From positions 62,001-126,000 of the forward strand of contig NZ_QRZF01000012.1 in NCBI RefSeq assembly GCF_003464595.1: a stretch of 64,000 nucleotides of DNA, given 5' to 3'. The notes under the pieces were generated by a model. It saw nothing but the letters and a program-made list of their open reading frames with translations, ran no database searches and was not told the origin of the DNA. This DNA is from Bacteroides intestinalis. Its GTDB lineage: Bacteria; Bacteroidota; Bacteroidia; Bacteroidales; Bacteroidaceae. How positions within the stretch are numbered: position 1 is the stretch's first letter; each line of letters starts with the position of its first letter. Positions 28,939 to 38,164 of this stretch are shown piece by piece. The position numbers were made by a program, and so were the translations under genes.

Positions 28939-31900
28939 ATGAATTTGAAACAATCTCTTATGGTATGTGGTGCTTTTCTGGCACTGACAAACGGAGTCGT
29001 TTCAGCCCAGACTACTGCTACGAAAACAGCAAAAGTATATACTGTGGCTGATGCTCACCTGGATACCCAATGGAATTGGGATGTGCAAACCACCATTAAA
29101 GAATATGTGTGGAACACATTAAACCAGAACCTGCTTCTACTGAAGCAATATCCCAATTATATTTTTAATTTTGAAGGAGGTGTAAAGTATGCCTGGATGA
29201 AGGAATTTTATCCCCGGGAATACGAATTGATGAAGGAGTATATCAAAGAAGGACGTTGGCACATTTCCGGTAGTAGCTGGGATGCCAATGATGCTTTAGT
29301 ACCTTCGACCGAATCCTTCATCCGTAATATTATGCTGGGACAGGAATACTATCGGAAGGAATTCGGGGTGGAGAGTACCGATATTTTTCTTCCCGACTGT
29401 TTCGGTTTCGGCTGGACTTTGCCCACTATTGCCGCTCATTGTAGCTTGATAGGTTTCTCCTCTCAAAAGCTGGACTGGCGTGTACATCCTTTCTTTGGAA
29501 AGAGCAAACATCCTTTCACCATTGGAGTATGGAAAGGAATAGATGGTTCTTCTATCATGCTGGCTCATGGTTACGATTATGGAAAAAGATGGAATGATGT
29601 AGATTTATCTGAAAATAAAGAACTGATGGAGTTAGCGGAGCGTACTCCTCTGAAAACTGTTTACCGTTATTATGGAACAGGCGACATTGGCGGTTCACCT
29701 ACTGTCGGTTCCGTACGTTCCGTAGAGAAGGGGGTGAAGGGTAATGGTCCATTGCAAATCATAAGTGCTACGAGCGACCAGCTGTTCAAGGATTATCAGC
29801 CTTACAAAGAACATCCTGAACTTCCTGTATACGATGGTGAACTATTGATGGACGTACATGGTACAGGATGTTATACCTCGCAAGCAGCTATGAAACTCTA
29901 TAACCGCCAGAACGAACTTCTGGGTGATGCAGCCGAACGTGCGGCAGTGGGTGCCGAGTGGCTGAATCTTGCAGATTACCCCGGTACTTTCCTGTCTGAT
30001 GCCTGGAAGCGTTTTATATATCATCAGTTTCATGACGACCTGACGGGAACCAGTATTCCCCGCGCCTATGAATTCTCCTGGAATGATGAATTAATTTCTC
30101 TTTCTCAATTCTCAGATGTGCTGACATCCTCGGTACGCGGCGTTGCCAGCCAACTGGATACTCGCGTAAAAGGCATTCCTGTAGTACTTTACAATCCGTT
30201 GGGCTTCTCTGCAAAGAGTGTGGTGGAAGTGGAAGTCAGTATGCCGCGCGCTCCCAAAGGCGTATCTGTTTTTGACGAGGCCGGAAAGAAAGTAGCTTCC
30301 CAGTTACTTTCCTATCAAAATGGAAAAGCAAATCTGCTGATCGATGCTGTGGTACCTCCCGTAGGTTACGCTGTATATGATGTCCGTACTTCCGGTGAGA
30401 AGGCTACAGAGCTCTCTGCACCGGTCCGTGAAGGCGAGAACTACCGGGTAGAAAACTCCGTATACAGTATGAAGCTGGATGCTAACGGAGATATCATTTC
30501 TTTGCTGGACAAGAAAAACGATAAAGAGATTGTGAAGCCCGGAAAGGCTATCCGTCTGGCTCTCTTTACGGAGAACAAATCTTATAGCTGGCCGGCTTGG
30601 GAAATTCTGAAAGAAACCATAGACAAAGAACCTATTTCCATTACGGATAAGAATACTGAGATTACACTGGTGGAAAACGGTCCGCTACGTAAAACAATTC
30701 GTATCAAGAAGCAGCATGATGAATCGGTTTTCTGCCAATACATCCGGCTTTATGAAGGAAGTCAGGCACCTCGTATCGATTTCTATAATGAAATAGAATG
30801 GCAGAGTACCAACGCCCTGCTGAAAGCAGAATTTCCTCTGAACGTTTCTAATGAGAAAGCGACCTATGATTTGGGTATCGGTAGCATACAGAGAGGCAAT
30901 AATGTCCCTACAGCCTATGAAGTATATGCACATTATTGGACTGACCTGACCGACAAGAATGAAAGTTATGGAGTTTCCATATTGAATGACAGCAAATACG
31001 GATGGGATAAGCCCAATGACAATACAATTCGTCTCACGCTATTGCACACACCGGAAACAAAGCGAAACTATGCTTATCAGAATCGTCAGGATTTTGGTTT
31101 CCATAGCTTTACTTATAGCTTGATAGGTCATGACGGTAAGCTGGATAAAGCGGAAACCGTTCAGCAAGGAGAATTGTTGAATCAACGCCTGAAGGCTTTC
31201 CAGACTGATAGTCATAAAGGTACATTAGGTAAGACTTTCTCTTTCGCTTCATCTGATAATCGGAATGTACTGCTTAAAGCATTGAAGAAAGCTGAAAGTT
31301 CTGATGAATATGTGGTACGTGTGTACGAAACTGAGGGTAAGCAGGAACAGAAAGCTACTCTGACCTTTGCCGGAGAGATAACTGCTGCCTGTGAAGCAGA
31401 CGGAACAGAGAAGAAGATAGGTAATGCTTCATTCGCAGGAAACACTTTGCAGGTTTCTTTAAAACCCTATTCTGTCAAGACATTCAAAATCAAATTGAAA
31501 CCTTCCGGTTCAGTGGCTGCCACATTGGATTCCGAATATCTTGCGTTGAATTATAACCGTAAGTGTGCTTCATGGAACGAATTCCGTAATGAGGGAAATT
31601 TTGAATCCGGCTATTCCTATGCAGCCGAACTGCTTCCTGAATTATTGACTGTGAATCAGATTCCTTTCAAGCTGGGTGAGAAAGATGCTGCCAACGGCAT
31701 GACTTGTAACGGAGATACCCTGCAAATTCCTGTAGGCAAGGGATATAACCGTATCTATTTCCTTGCTGCCGCCACCGATGCAGATTATGAAGCTACCTTT
31801 ACCACCGGTAAAACACAGCAGAAAGCCTTTGTTCCCTGCTATACCGGATTTATCGGTCAGTGGGGACATACGAATCATACGGAAGGGTATTTAAAAGAAG

Positions 31901-32568
31901 CTGAAATAGCCTATGTAGGTACTCACCGCCATGGAGCTACCGAAGATCTTCCTTATGAATTTACCTATATGTTTAAGATAGGCGTAGATATTCCTAAGGG
32001 TGCAACTACGGTTATATTGCCTGCAAACGAGAAGATCGTTCTTTTTGCCGCTACTGCTGTAAAAGAAACAATGGAACCGGTGGAAGTAGCTACCCAATTA
32101 TTCAGGACTGCCGTGAAAGGTTCAGTTACTGTCAAGGAAGCTACCGTTCCCAAGGAGAACATCCTGAAAGAAGCCCATGTGATGGGTTGGTCAGGATATA
32201 CACGTGAAGGTGAACATCCCCGTTTAATGGTGGATGGAAATAGTGAAACAAAGTGGTGTGATACCAGTATATTACCCAACTACGTGGATTTCGATCTGGG
32301 TGAAAACAAGACGATCAGCGGCTGGAAATTACTTAATGCCGGACAGGAAAGCCAATCCTGGATTACAAGTGACTGCTTCCTACAGGTGAAAAATGCTGTT
32401 AACGAAGAGTGGAAGACGGTAGACGGAATATTTGGTAACTCAAGTAACGAAGTATCCAGAAATCTTTCTCAGCCGGTAGAAGCACGCTATGTGCGTCTGT
32501 TGGTAACCAGACCGACACAAAGCAAAAATGGAAATGCAGTGCGTATCTATGAATTTAATGTGTATTAG
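28939..32568 (+). CDS. GH38 alpha-mannosidase with C-terminal discoidin-like domain
   Basis: This secreted protein has about 1209 residues. ATG 28939 (MNLKQSLMVCG) is chosen because it gives a proper signal peptide ending at VSAQ; the longer in-frame reading adds 42 residues with no export signal. The GH38 catalytic domain has the zinc site H40 and D42 in DAHLDTQWNWD and the nucleophile D153 in LPDCFGFGW. A three-helix bundle and large beta domains follow. The last 135 or so residues (WSGYTREGEHPRLMVDGN to the end) look like an F5/8-type carbohydrate-binding module. GH38 enzymes release alpha-mannose. The 5' neighbour is GH97 (divergent), and a terminator follows. Confidence 0.93.
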   Translation: MNLKQSLMVCGAFLALTNGVVSAQTTATKTAKVYTVADAHLDTQWNWDVQTTIKEYVWNTLNQNLLLLKQYPNYIFNFEGGVKYAWMKEFYPREYELMKEYIKEGRWHISGSSWDANDALVPSTESFIRNIMLGQEYYRKEFGVESTDIFLPDCFGFGWTLPTIAAHCSLIGFSSQKLDWRVHPFFGKSKHPFTIGVWKGIDGSSIMLAHGYDYGKRWNDVDLSENKELMELAERTPLKTVYRYYGTGDIGGSPTVGSVRSVEKGVKGNGPLQIISATSDQLFKDYQPYKEHPELPVYDGELLMDVHGTGCYTSQAAMKLYNRQNELLGDAAERAAVGAEWLNLADYPGTFLSDAWKRFIYHQFHDDLTGTSIPRAYEFSWNDELISLSQFSDVLTSSVRGVASQLDTRVKGIPVVLYNPLGFSAKSVVEVEVSMPRAPKGVSVFDEAGKKVASQLLSYQNGKANLLIDAVVPPVGYAVYDVRTSGEKATELSAPVREGENYRVENSVYSMKLDANGDIISLLDKKNDKEIVKPGKAIRLALFTENKSYSWPAWEILKETIDKEPISITDKNTEITLVENGPLRKTIRIKKQHDESVFCQYIRLYEGSQAPRIDFYNEIEWQSTNALLKAEFPLNVSNEKATYDLGIGSIQRGNNVPTAYEVYAHYWTDLTDKNESYGVSILNDSKYGWDKPNDNTIRLTLLHTPETKRNYAYQNRQDFGFHSFTYSLIGHDGKLDKAETVQQGELLNQRLKAFQTDSHKGTLGKTFSFASSDNRNVLLKALKKAESSDEYVVRVYETEGKQEQKATLTFAGEITAACEADGTEKKIGNASFAGNTLQVSLKPYSVKTFKIKLKPSGSVAATLDSEYLALNYNRKCASWNEFRNEGNFESGYSYAAELLPELLTVNQIPFKLGEKDAANGMTCNGDTLQIPVGKGYNRIYFLAAATDADYEATFTTGKTQQKAFVPCYTGFIGQWGHTNHTEGYLKEAEIAYVGTHRHGATEDLPYEFTYMFKIGVDIPKGATTVILPANEKIVLFAATAVKETMEPVEVATQLFRTAVKGSVTVKEATVPKENILKEAHVMGWSGYTREGEHPRLMVDGNSETKWCDTSILPNYVDFDLGENKTISGWKLLNAGQESQSWITSDCFLQVKNAVNEEWKTVDGIFGNSSNEVSRNLSQPVEARYVRLLVTRPTQSKNGNAVRIYEFNVY

Positions 32569-32589
32569 ATAAAGGCGTTTTAATTGAAG

Positions 32590-32634
32590 AATCCCCGGTA
32601 TCCTGCCATGAAGAAGGATATCGGGGATTTTTTA
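32590..32634 (+). terminator. Rho-independent terminator after GH38
   Basis: AATCCCCGGTATCCT (32590-32604) pairs with AGGATATCGGGGATT (32615-32629) with one mismatch, and TTTTTATT follows. It separates the convergent GH38 and DUF4965 genes. Confidence 0.88.
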
Positions 32635-32651
32635 TTAGGTGTAGGGGATAT

Positions 32652-35156
32652 TTATTTCTCCTGCATTTTATCCATCAGTACCTTTATCCAGTAACCGCCG
32701 ATTACAGAACGAGCCTTGAAACCTACCCAAGTACCTGTATCGGTATAGTGCCAGTCGTTCATGGGTACGCGGGAAATTGTTTCATTGGCATATTTATAAA
32801 CGGGATCAATGAACTTTTCAAATGTAGCCTGATCGGAAGCCATGGTGGCTGTCCACATAATCCAGTCGGATTTGCTATAAGTCTTGCGGTTATCCAGCGG
32901 CAGACCGTAAGCATTCTGTTTGGTCAGGTAATATTTGATTTCCTTTTCAGCAACACCGGGGAACAGGTTCAGATTCCACATCTTGTCCCATATCATATTA
33001 TACTTCTGGCTCCAGGTGTTTTCACGGTCGAAAGCCAGACGGTAGTGGTCACCTTCGCGTGCCATTTCTTCCCATTTTACGGCCATCTTCTTTGCGGTTG
33101 CTGCATATCGGTCGGCGACATCATTCATGCCAAGCATACGGGCCATTTCGCTATAGGCAGCGACGCCCATGATTGCTTTTACGGACAGGTTGGCATTGTG
33201 TGCCCAGTGTCCGGCAAAGTCATCCGTACATAATTGGTTTTCAGGGTCCTGACCGTATTCTGCAAGGTAGTCAGTCCAGATAGTCAATATATCCCAGTAC
33301 TGTTTGGCATAATTGGCATTGCCTTCTGCTTTGGCGATGGCTGCTGTCAGAATCACCATGTTACCCCCTTCTTCAAGCGGCATGTCGCCACCGTATACCT
33401 GACCATTGGCTACGGGATAGGTACCCAGGTCGTGGGCAGGGAACGGTTTATTCCAGCGTCCGCTTGCACTGTATTCGAAGATACTGGTCATCATGCCTTT
33501 CAGGAGGTCGGGATTATATACCAGGAACAAGGGAGCGGAAGGATAGGTCAGATCGACTGTATTGATACATCCATTACTATTGTTTTCTTTAGAGAAGAAC
33601 AGCAAGTTACCTTTCTCATCTTTAAATAGCTTGTGGGCAGCAATCACCTGGCGATAAGCTAATGCACAAATTTCGGCATATTTGCGACCACCAGCCTGTT
33701 CGGCATCATTCAGAATCATGGCATCGTAGGCACGGCAGCGTTGCATTACACTTTCATAATTCTCTTTGGCACGTTCGAATGCATCGAAGATACTCACTTT
33801 ACCATCGTGTTTCCAGTAAGCCATACGGCGCTGGTACATGTATTCGATGGAATAAATGTCGTCGTAACCTACCATCATGAATCCGGACTTTCCGGTTGCA
33901 GATACCATTCCGAGGTTATCGGTATATGCCATGGCGGGCATTTGCTTTGCCTGGCGCGTAGTGATTTCAGCCCGTGTAGGAAGTAACTTTCCACTTGAAG
34001 CGAACGTTGCTTTCATCTCGTTGTAGTCGCCCAGGCTGACTGCTGATGTAGCATTGATACTGCCTGCAATGTAAGCGTATCCCCAGTCAATGCAGATATG
34101 ATCGCCTTTGTGGGCGGTGATGGCCTGGTCGATGCTTCCTGCCTGTAGATAGTTTAAACCGTTGCGACGGATTACTTTGGCGATTGTAGGCTGTATAGGT
34201 TTGTTTACTGCCAGTTGCGGAGTGGTTTCTATATATACCTGTACATCGTGCTGTTTCTTGTCGATGGAGCGCACCTGATATGAAATGTAATTGACCGGAG
34301 TAGAGATAAGATCCAGATCATCCAGCATCAGGGGTGCTGTAAACACGACATTCAGTTCTACAGGACCACAAGCGAATGTGTAATACGTCTGTGTGGGCAA
34401 CACGGAGACTGATTTCTGTACAGCAATATTTTCAAAGGCAGTTGTTTTGTTGTTAGGTACGAATAACCCAAAATCTACATAGGCACCTCCGGTCGTATTG
34501 TGGCAGTGGGCGGCAATTACATTTTTACCTTTGCGAAGCTTCTTTTTGGTTTCGGCGGTCAGTTCCAGGAGTACGTTGTCTCTCCAGCAATAATCTGTTG
34601 CTACCAGGCGTTCGCCATTCAGATAGAGTTCAAAGACATCATCATGCGAGTATTTCAGGTAGAGTGGACGGTTGCTCAGATCTTCGTTCAGATTGAACTC
34701 ACGACGTACCCAAATGTCCGGTTCTTCTTTCCAGGGTGTACCGATCTGGGATCTCTCGGAACTTCCGAAAGCAGCTTTTCCGGTTTTCCAACCGGTGGCA
34801 TTGTATTCGATGTCTGTCCAGTTTCCGGCGGGTTGTTGGAAGGTGTAGGTACCTTCCCATATTTCTTCTTCAACCATTGGAAGCATAGCCTCCAACGTTT
34901 GTTTTCCCATAAAACGATATACTTTTCCGTCTACGCGTACAGCTCCGATAAGCGGATGCTCTGTTCCGGTCCAATGCTCGGTGCTTCCTTCATTCAGCTT
35001 GTCATAGGGCGACCAGATGGAAAGGTATGGATCGGAAGTAATCAGCGGTACGGATGGTGCACGAAGTTCTGTTTTTTGTACAGGTGTGAATAAATCGGCT
35101 GCTTGTGATTGGCAGAACAGGCCGATTGCCAACATCGTTGTAAATAGACTTTTCAT
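32652..35156 (-). CDS. DUF4965/DUF1793 (glutaminase A-like) secreted protein in mannan operon
   Basis: This 834-residue protein has a signal peptide (cleavage near SQAAD). The domain order, recognised by sequence style, is a DUF4964-like N-terminus (APSVPLITSDPYLSIWSP), then an inserted jelly-roll module (about 95-235, with WVRREFNLNEDLSNRPLYLKYSHDD). A DUF5127-like beta region follows, then DUF4965 and a DUF1793-type helical barrel (TYPSAPLFLVYNPDLLKGMM, HDLGTYPVANG, MPLEEGGNMVILTAA). Databases often call such proteins glutaminase A after fungal GtaA. Its place as third gene behind GH76 and GH125, with 19 nt to the latter, suggests instead a role in mannan breakdown. The true reaction is unknown. 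Confidence 0.8.
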   Translation of the reverse strand: MKSLFTTMLAIGLFCQSQAADLFTPVQKTELRAPSVPLITSDPYLSIWSPYDKLNEGSTEHWTGTEHPLIGAVRVDGKVYRFMGKQTLEAMLPMVEEEIWEGTYTFQQPAGNWTDIEYNATGWKTGKAAFGSSERSQIGTPWKEEPDIWVRREFNLNEDLSNRPLYLKYSHDDVFELYLNGERLVATDYCWRDNVLLELTAETKKKLRKGKNVIAAHCHNTTGGAYVDFGLFVPNNKTTAFENIAVQKSVSVLPTQTYYTFACGPVELNVVFTAPLMLDDLDLISTPVNYISYQVRSIDKKQHDVQVYIETTPQLAVNKPIQPTIAKVIRRNGLNYLQAGSIDQAITAHKGDHICIDWGYAYIAGSINATSAVSLGDYNEMKATFASSGKLLPTRAEITTRQAKQMPAMAYTDNLGMVSATGKSGFMMVGYDDIYSIEYMYQRRMAYWKHDGKVSIFDAFERAKENYESVMQRCRAYDAMILNDAEQAGGRKYAEICALAYRQVIAAHKLFKDEKGNLLFFSKENNSNGCINTVDLTYPSAPLFLVYNPDLLKGMMTSIFEYSASGRWNKPFPAHDLGTYPVANGQVYGGDMPLEEGGNMVILTAAIAKAEGNANYAKQYWDILTIWTDYLAEYGQDPENQLCTDDFAGHWAHNANLSVKAIMGVAAYSEMARMLGMNDVADRYAATAKKMAVKWEEMAREGDHYRLAFDRENTWSQKYNMIWDKMWNLNLFPGVAEKEIKYYLTKQNAYGLPLDNRKTYSKSDWIMWTATMASDQATFEKFIDPVYKYANETISRVPMNDWHYTDTGTWVGFKARSVIGGYWIKVLMDKMQEK

Positions 35157-35175
35157 TTGTTTTTGTATCTTGTTT

Positions 35176-36639
35176 TTAAATGCTATTTAGTAAATCCAGT
35201 TTTCCTTCGTTTACCAGTTTTAGAATCAACTCTCCGAAGAGTGTGTTTTGCCAGGCAAACCAGGCGCGGGTGAAGTTTGCCGGATCGTCTTTATGGAAGG
35301 ATTCGTGCATGAAACCTGTACCGGCATCTGTGTTTATCAGCATCCGGACGCATTCTTTGATTTCCTGGTCATCCTGACTGGTGAATGCTTTCATCATGAT
35401 ACTCATGGGCCATACCATATTATAACCGATGTGCGGGCCACCGATTCCTTCGCCTGCTTTTCCTTTGAAGAAATACGGATTGCTTTCACTCCATACGAAA
35501 CGGCGGGTGTTCTGATAGATGGGATCGTTAACATCGACATCACCCAGATAAGGCATAGCGAGCAGGCTCGGTACATTGGCATCGTCCATCAGCATGTGAT
35601 TGCCGAAGCCATCCACTTCGAAAGCATAAATAGTACCGAATTCCGGGTGGTTGTAAGTCGCATATTTCTTCAGTGCGGTTTCCACTTCATCGGCCAGTGC
35701 TGTACATTCCTGCGATAAACTACTGTTCTTGTTTACCGTTGAAAGAATTTCGGCCGCTTTTCTTAGAGAAGATACGGCAAAGAAGTTCGATGGAACCAGA
35801 TATTGGAAAGTGGTTGCATCATCTGAAGGACGGAAGCAGGACACAATTAGTCCGACAGGATTGACAGGAGCACCCAGACCATCGTTGTTCAGGGTATCGA
35901 GAGCACGTTCCGTCTTGCGTTGGAACTTATAAGGACCTACACCATCCTTGCGTTGCTGTTCCTTGAACGTTTTCAGGATATTGGTAATCGCTTCGATCCA
36001 GGCTTGATCGAAGACACTGGCATCACCGGTTTCTTTCCAGTACTGATAGGCCAGACGAAGTGGGTAACAAAGTGAATCGATCTCCCACTTGCGTTCATGG
36101 AGTTCGGGCTTCATGTCTGTCAGGTCCGACATCCAGCTGCCACCTACCGGACCATCATTATAAGCATTGGCATAAGGATCGATGTTGATGCACATAAACT
36201 GCCGGCGGACTACACCTTCCAGCATCTTCTTCAGTTCCGGGTCCTGGTTGGCAAGTTGTACGTAAGGCCACACTTGTGCACCGGAATCACGTAACCACAT
36301 GGCATGGATGTCACCGGTGTAGACAAAAGTATCCGGTTTGCCATTCAGGAGGCGATAGTGCACGGTGGTATCCAATGTGTTGGGGAAACAGTTTTCGAAC
36401 ATCCATGCCAGCTTGGCATTGGTCAGTAACTTCTTTACCCGCAGGATTTCTGCTTCTACTGCTTGGGACGTGTAGAGGCGTTTTTTTACTGCCGGACGAT
36501 TTGTTTTGTAGGCAGCGGTTATTTGAGCATGATTCACTACTTTCGTGTTATCTTGCTTCAGAGCAGGCAGTGCTGCTTTGGCAGTGCCACTCATACATAA
36601 TAGGGCAACTGCGCATAGGCCAATATTCTTCTTTTTCAT
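35176..36639 (-). CDS. GH125 exo-alpha-1,6-mannosidase
   Basis: This 487-residue protein has a signal peptide (cleavage near AKAAL). The whole length matches the GH125 (formerly DUF1237) (alpha/alpha)6 fold: TFVYTGDIHAMWLRDSGAQVWPY, INIDPYANAYNDGP, WEIDSLCYPLRLAYQYW, CFRPSDDATTFQYLVPSN, GPHIGYNMVWPMSIMMKA and GTGFMHESFHKDDPANFTRAWFAW in that order. Known members, including Bacteroides ones, remove single mannose units from alpha-1,6-mannan ends with inversion. It is the middle gene of a - strand operon, 35 nt after GH76, so an endo enzyme (GH76) and an exo enzyme (GH125) for the same linkage are made together. Confidence 0.93.
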   Translation of the reverse strand: MKKKNIGLCAVALLCMSGTAKAALPALKQDNTKVVNHAQITAAYKTNRPAVKKRLYTSQAVEAEILRVKKLLTNAKLAWMFENCFPNTLDTTVHYRLLNGKPDTFVYTGDIHAMWLRDSGAQVWPYVQLANQDPELKKMLEGVVRRQFMCINIDPYANAYNDGPVGGSWMSDLTDMKPELHERKWEIDSLCYPLRLAYQYWKETGDASVFDQAWIEAITNILKTFKEQQRKDGVGPYKFQRKTERALDTLNNDGLGAPVNPVGLIVSCFRPSDDATTFQYLVPSNFFAVSSLRKAAEILSTVNKNSSLSQECTALADEVETALKKYATYNHPEFGTIYAFEVDGFGNHMLMDDANVPSLLAMPYLGDVDVNDPIYQNTRRFVWSESNPYFFKGKAGEGIGGPHIGYNMVWPMSIMMKAFTSQDDQEIKECVRMLINTDAGTGFMHESFHKDDPANFTRAWFAWQNTLFGELILKLVNEGKLDLLNSI

Positions 36640-36674
36640 ATTCTTGAAGTATTAATATTTTATTGGTATGATTA

Positions 36675-37877
36675 TTATTGGATAGCTGCGAGACGAGCGT
36701 ACATTTCTACCATGGCAGCTTGTGTGAGAAGCCATTTCCGTTCGTTCCGGTTATTGCCGGTGAAGTCGGTGTTGAAAAGACCTTTCTCATCGCGAGCATG
36801 TTCCCAGGCGTGGTCCAGACTCTTATTGAAAGAATCCAGATAGGTTTTATTGTGGTCTATATGATAAAGTTCGATGAACCCTCTCAGCATGACGGCGGTA
36901 AACCATACATCTCCCTGTTTGATCATTCTGAATGCTTCGCCATGTTCCGGGGTATAGTCCGTAAAGAAGTAATTATGGCATGCCTGAGCTATATTTTGTG
37001 CATCGGTCAGATACTCCTCTTTCCCGGTGAGTTGATACAGTAAAGAGGCGGATTGCATCATTTGTCCGCTGTTGTAGGCAAACTTGGCTTTACCTATTTT
37101 CCCATTCAGGGATATATTGTCAAAGTACAGGTAGTCTGTAGAATCTTGTAGTTGGGCTTGGGTCCATTTGTATAGTTGTTCCCCTTGCTTCAGGTAAGCA
37201 CTATCCTGGGTAGCCTTAAAGAGTTTCAATGCGAAGACTGAGCCGGGAGCATTGGAACAGGTATTCTTGGAACCTTTCTTTTGTTCGCACCAGTAGATTC
37301 CACCACCTAAGTTGTCATCCGTGCCGCTTTCTATAAACTTCCAGATGAGTTTTGCTTTCTGAAGGTATTTATCTTCTTTAGTTGCTGAATAGGTGTCCGT
37401 GAAATCAATGCCCAGCCACACATTATCATCGTAGAAACGGTCGGATTGGGGGGCTGTGCGGATGTAGGAAGCGTAAGCTTCGGGTGCTCTCTGGGTATCG
37501 AAATACTCTTCCAAGCCTACTAATACCTTCTTGTCGAGCAGTGATTTGTAGAGGGTATCTTGTGTGACTTCATATAAAGCGCTTACTGCGGAGAAGGTGC
37601 CGGAATAAGGCCATAAGTAGGAGTATTGGTTGGGCATATTCTTTTGTTCTTCGGATGCCAGATAGGTTGCGGTGTAGTCACCGACATTCGAAGGATAATT
37701 TTCGCGAAGCAGGCATGTGCCGGGAGCAGAGTAGTTCTGGTATAGGGAATCCAATGTTTGCTTGGCCCGTGTCAGGGAGAGTTCATTGCCTACGGCTACC
37801 TGTTTCCGGGTGTCACAACTGGTCAGTGCGGCTATGCATACCAATAGCCCGAAGAATACTTGTTTTGAGTTCATCAT
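36675..37877 (-). CDS. GH76 alpha-1,6-mannanase-like lipoprotein
   Basis: This 400-residue lipoprotein has the lipobox ALTSC with Cys at 21. The GH76 catalytic pair is D150-D151 in RFYDDNVWLG. Further landmarks are NGGGIYWCEQ-like DNLGGGIYWCEQ, SNAPGSVFALKL, FAYNSGQMMQSASLLYQ and LTQAAMVEMYARLA. Lipidation suggests a membrane-anchored, possibly surface enzyme that cuts the alpha-1,6-mannan backbone before uptake, while the other GH76 of this cluster lacks a lipobox. It is the first gene of the three-gene - strand operon GH76-GH125-DUF4965 with promoter signals at 37943-37950. Confidence 0.92.
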   Translation of the reverse strand: MMNSKQVFFGLLVCIAALTSCDTRKQVAVGNELSLTRAKQTLDSLYQNYSAPGTCLLRENYPSNVGDYTATYLASEEQKNMPNQYSYLWPYSGTFSAVSALYEVTQDTLYKSLLDKKVLVGLEEYFDTQRAPEAYASYIRTAPQSDRFYDDNVWLGIDFTDTYSATKEDKYLQKAKLIWKFIESGTDDNLGGGIYWCEQKKGSKNTCSNAPGSVFALKLFKATQDSAYLKQGEQLYKWTQAQLQDSTDYLYFDNISLNGKIGKAKFAYNSGQMMQSASLLYQLTGKEEYLTDAQNIAQACHNYFFTDYTPEHGEAFRMIKQGDVWFTAVMLRGFIELYHIDHNKTYLDSFNKSLDHAWEHARDEKGLFNTDFTGNNRNERKWLLTQAAMVEMYARLAAIQ

Positions 37878-37942
37878 TCTTAATTTAGATTGTTATTTGG
37901 TTAATATTTTTGTTTCAGTCGGCAAAGCTTTTTCTTGATATG

Positions 37943-37950
37943 CAAAGTTA
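37943..37950 (-). promoter_or_regulatory. -7 element of the GH76-GH125-DUF4965 operon
   Basis: On the - strand TAACTTTG fits TAnnTTTG and lies 66 nt before the GH76 start. At the expected -33 position there is only a partial match (TTTTA). Confidence 0.5.
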
Positions 37951-38009
37951 CTCGCCGACCTGTAAAACGATATACGATTTCGCGACATTAATGTATTAGA
38001 GAGGGGGAA

Positions 38010-38040
38010 TGACACAAAAGGAGATAGATGTGTCATAAAA
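38010..38040 (-). promoter_or_regulatory. Direct/inverted repeat upstream of the GH76 operon
   Basis: On the - strand TTTTATGACA (38031-38040) and TTTTGTGTCA (38010-38019) are 21 bp apart. They also form a dyad ATGACAC-N14-GTGTCAT (38009-38036). The element resembles the TTTGTGACATT repeat before GH38 and could be a shared HTCS operator. It sits about 60 bp upstream of the -7 element. Confidence 0.4.
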
Positions 38041-38164
38041 GCGTAAAGGAAAGGATGACGTTTTAGAGAAAGCATTGCAGACTCTTAAAAGATAGCAATA
38101 CGTGCATTTGAGTGAACATAAAGATAGATTTAAGCAAGCTTTGCTAACAGACAGTTGAATGAAA

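Noticed and set aside
34500..35093. 197-codon open frame antisense to the DUF4965 gene
   Set aside because: Shadow of the real gene, with Cys/Phe-rich composition and no domain or start signal.
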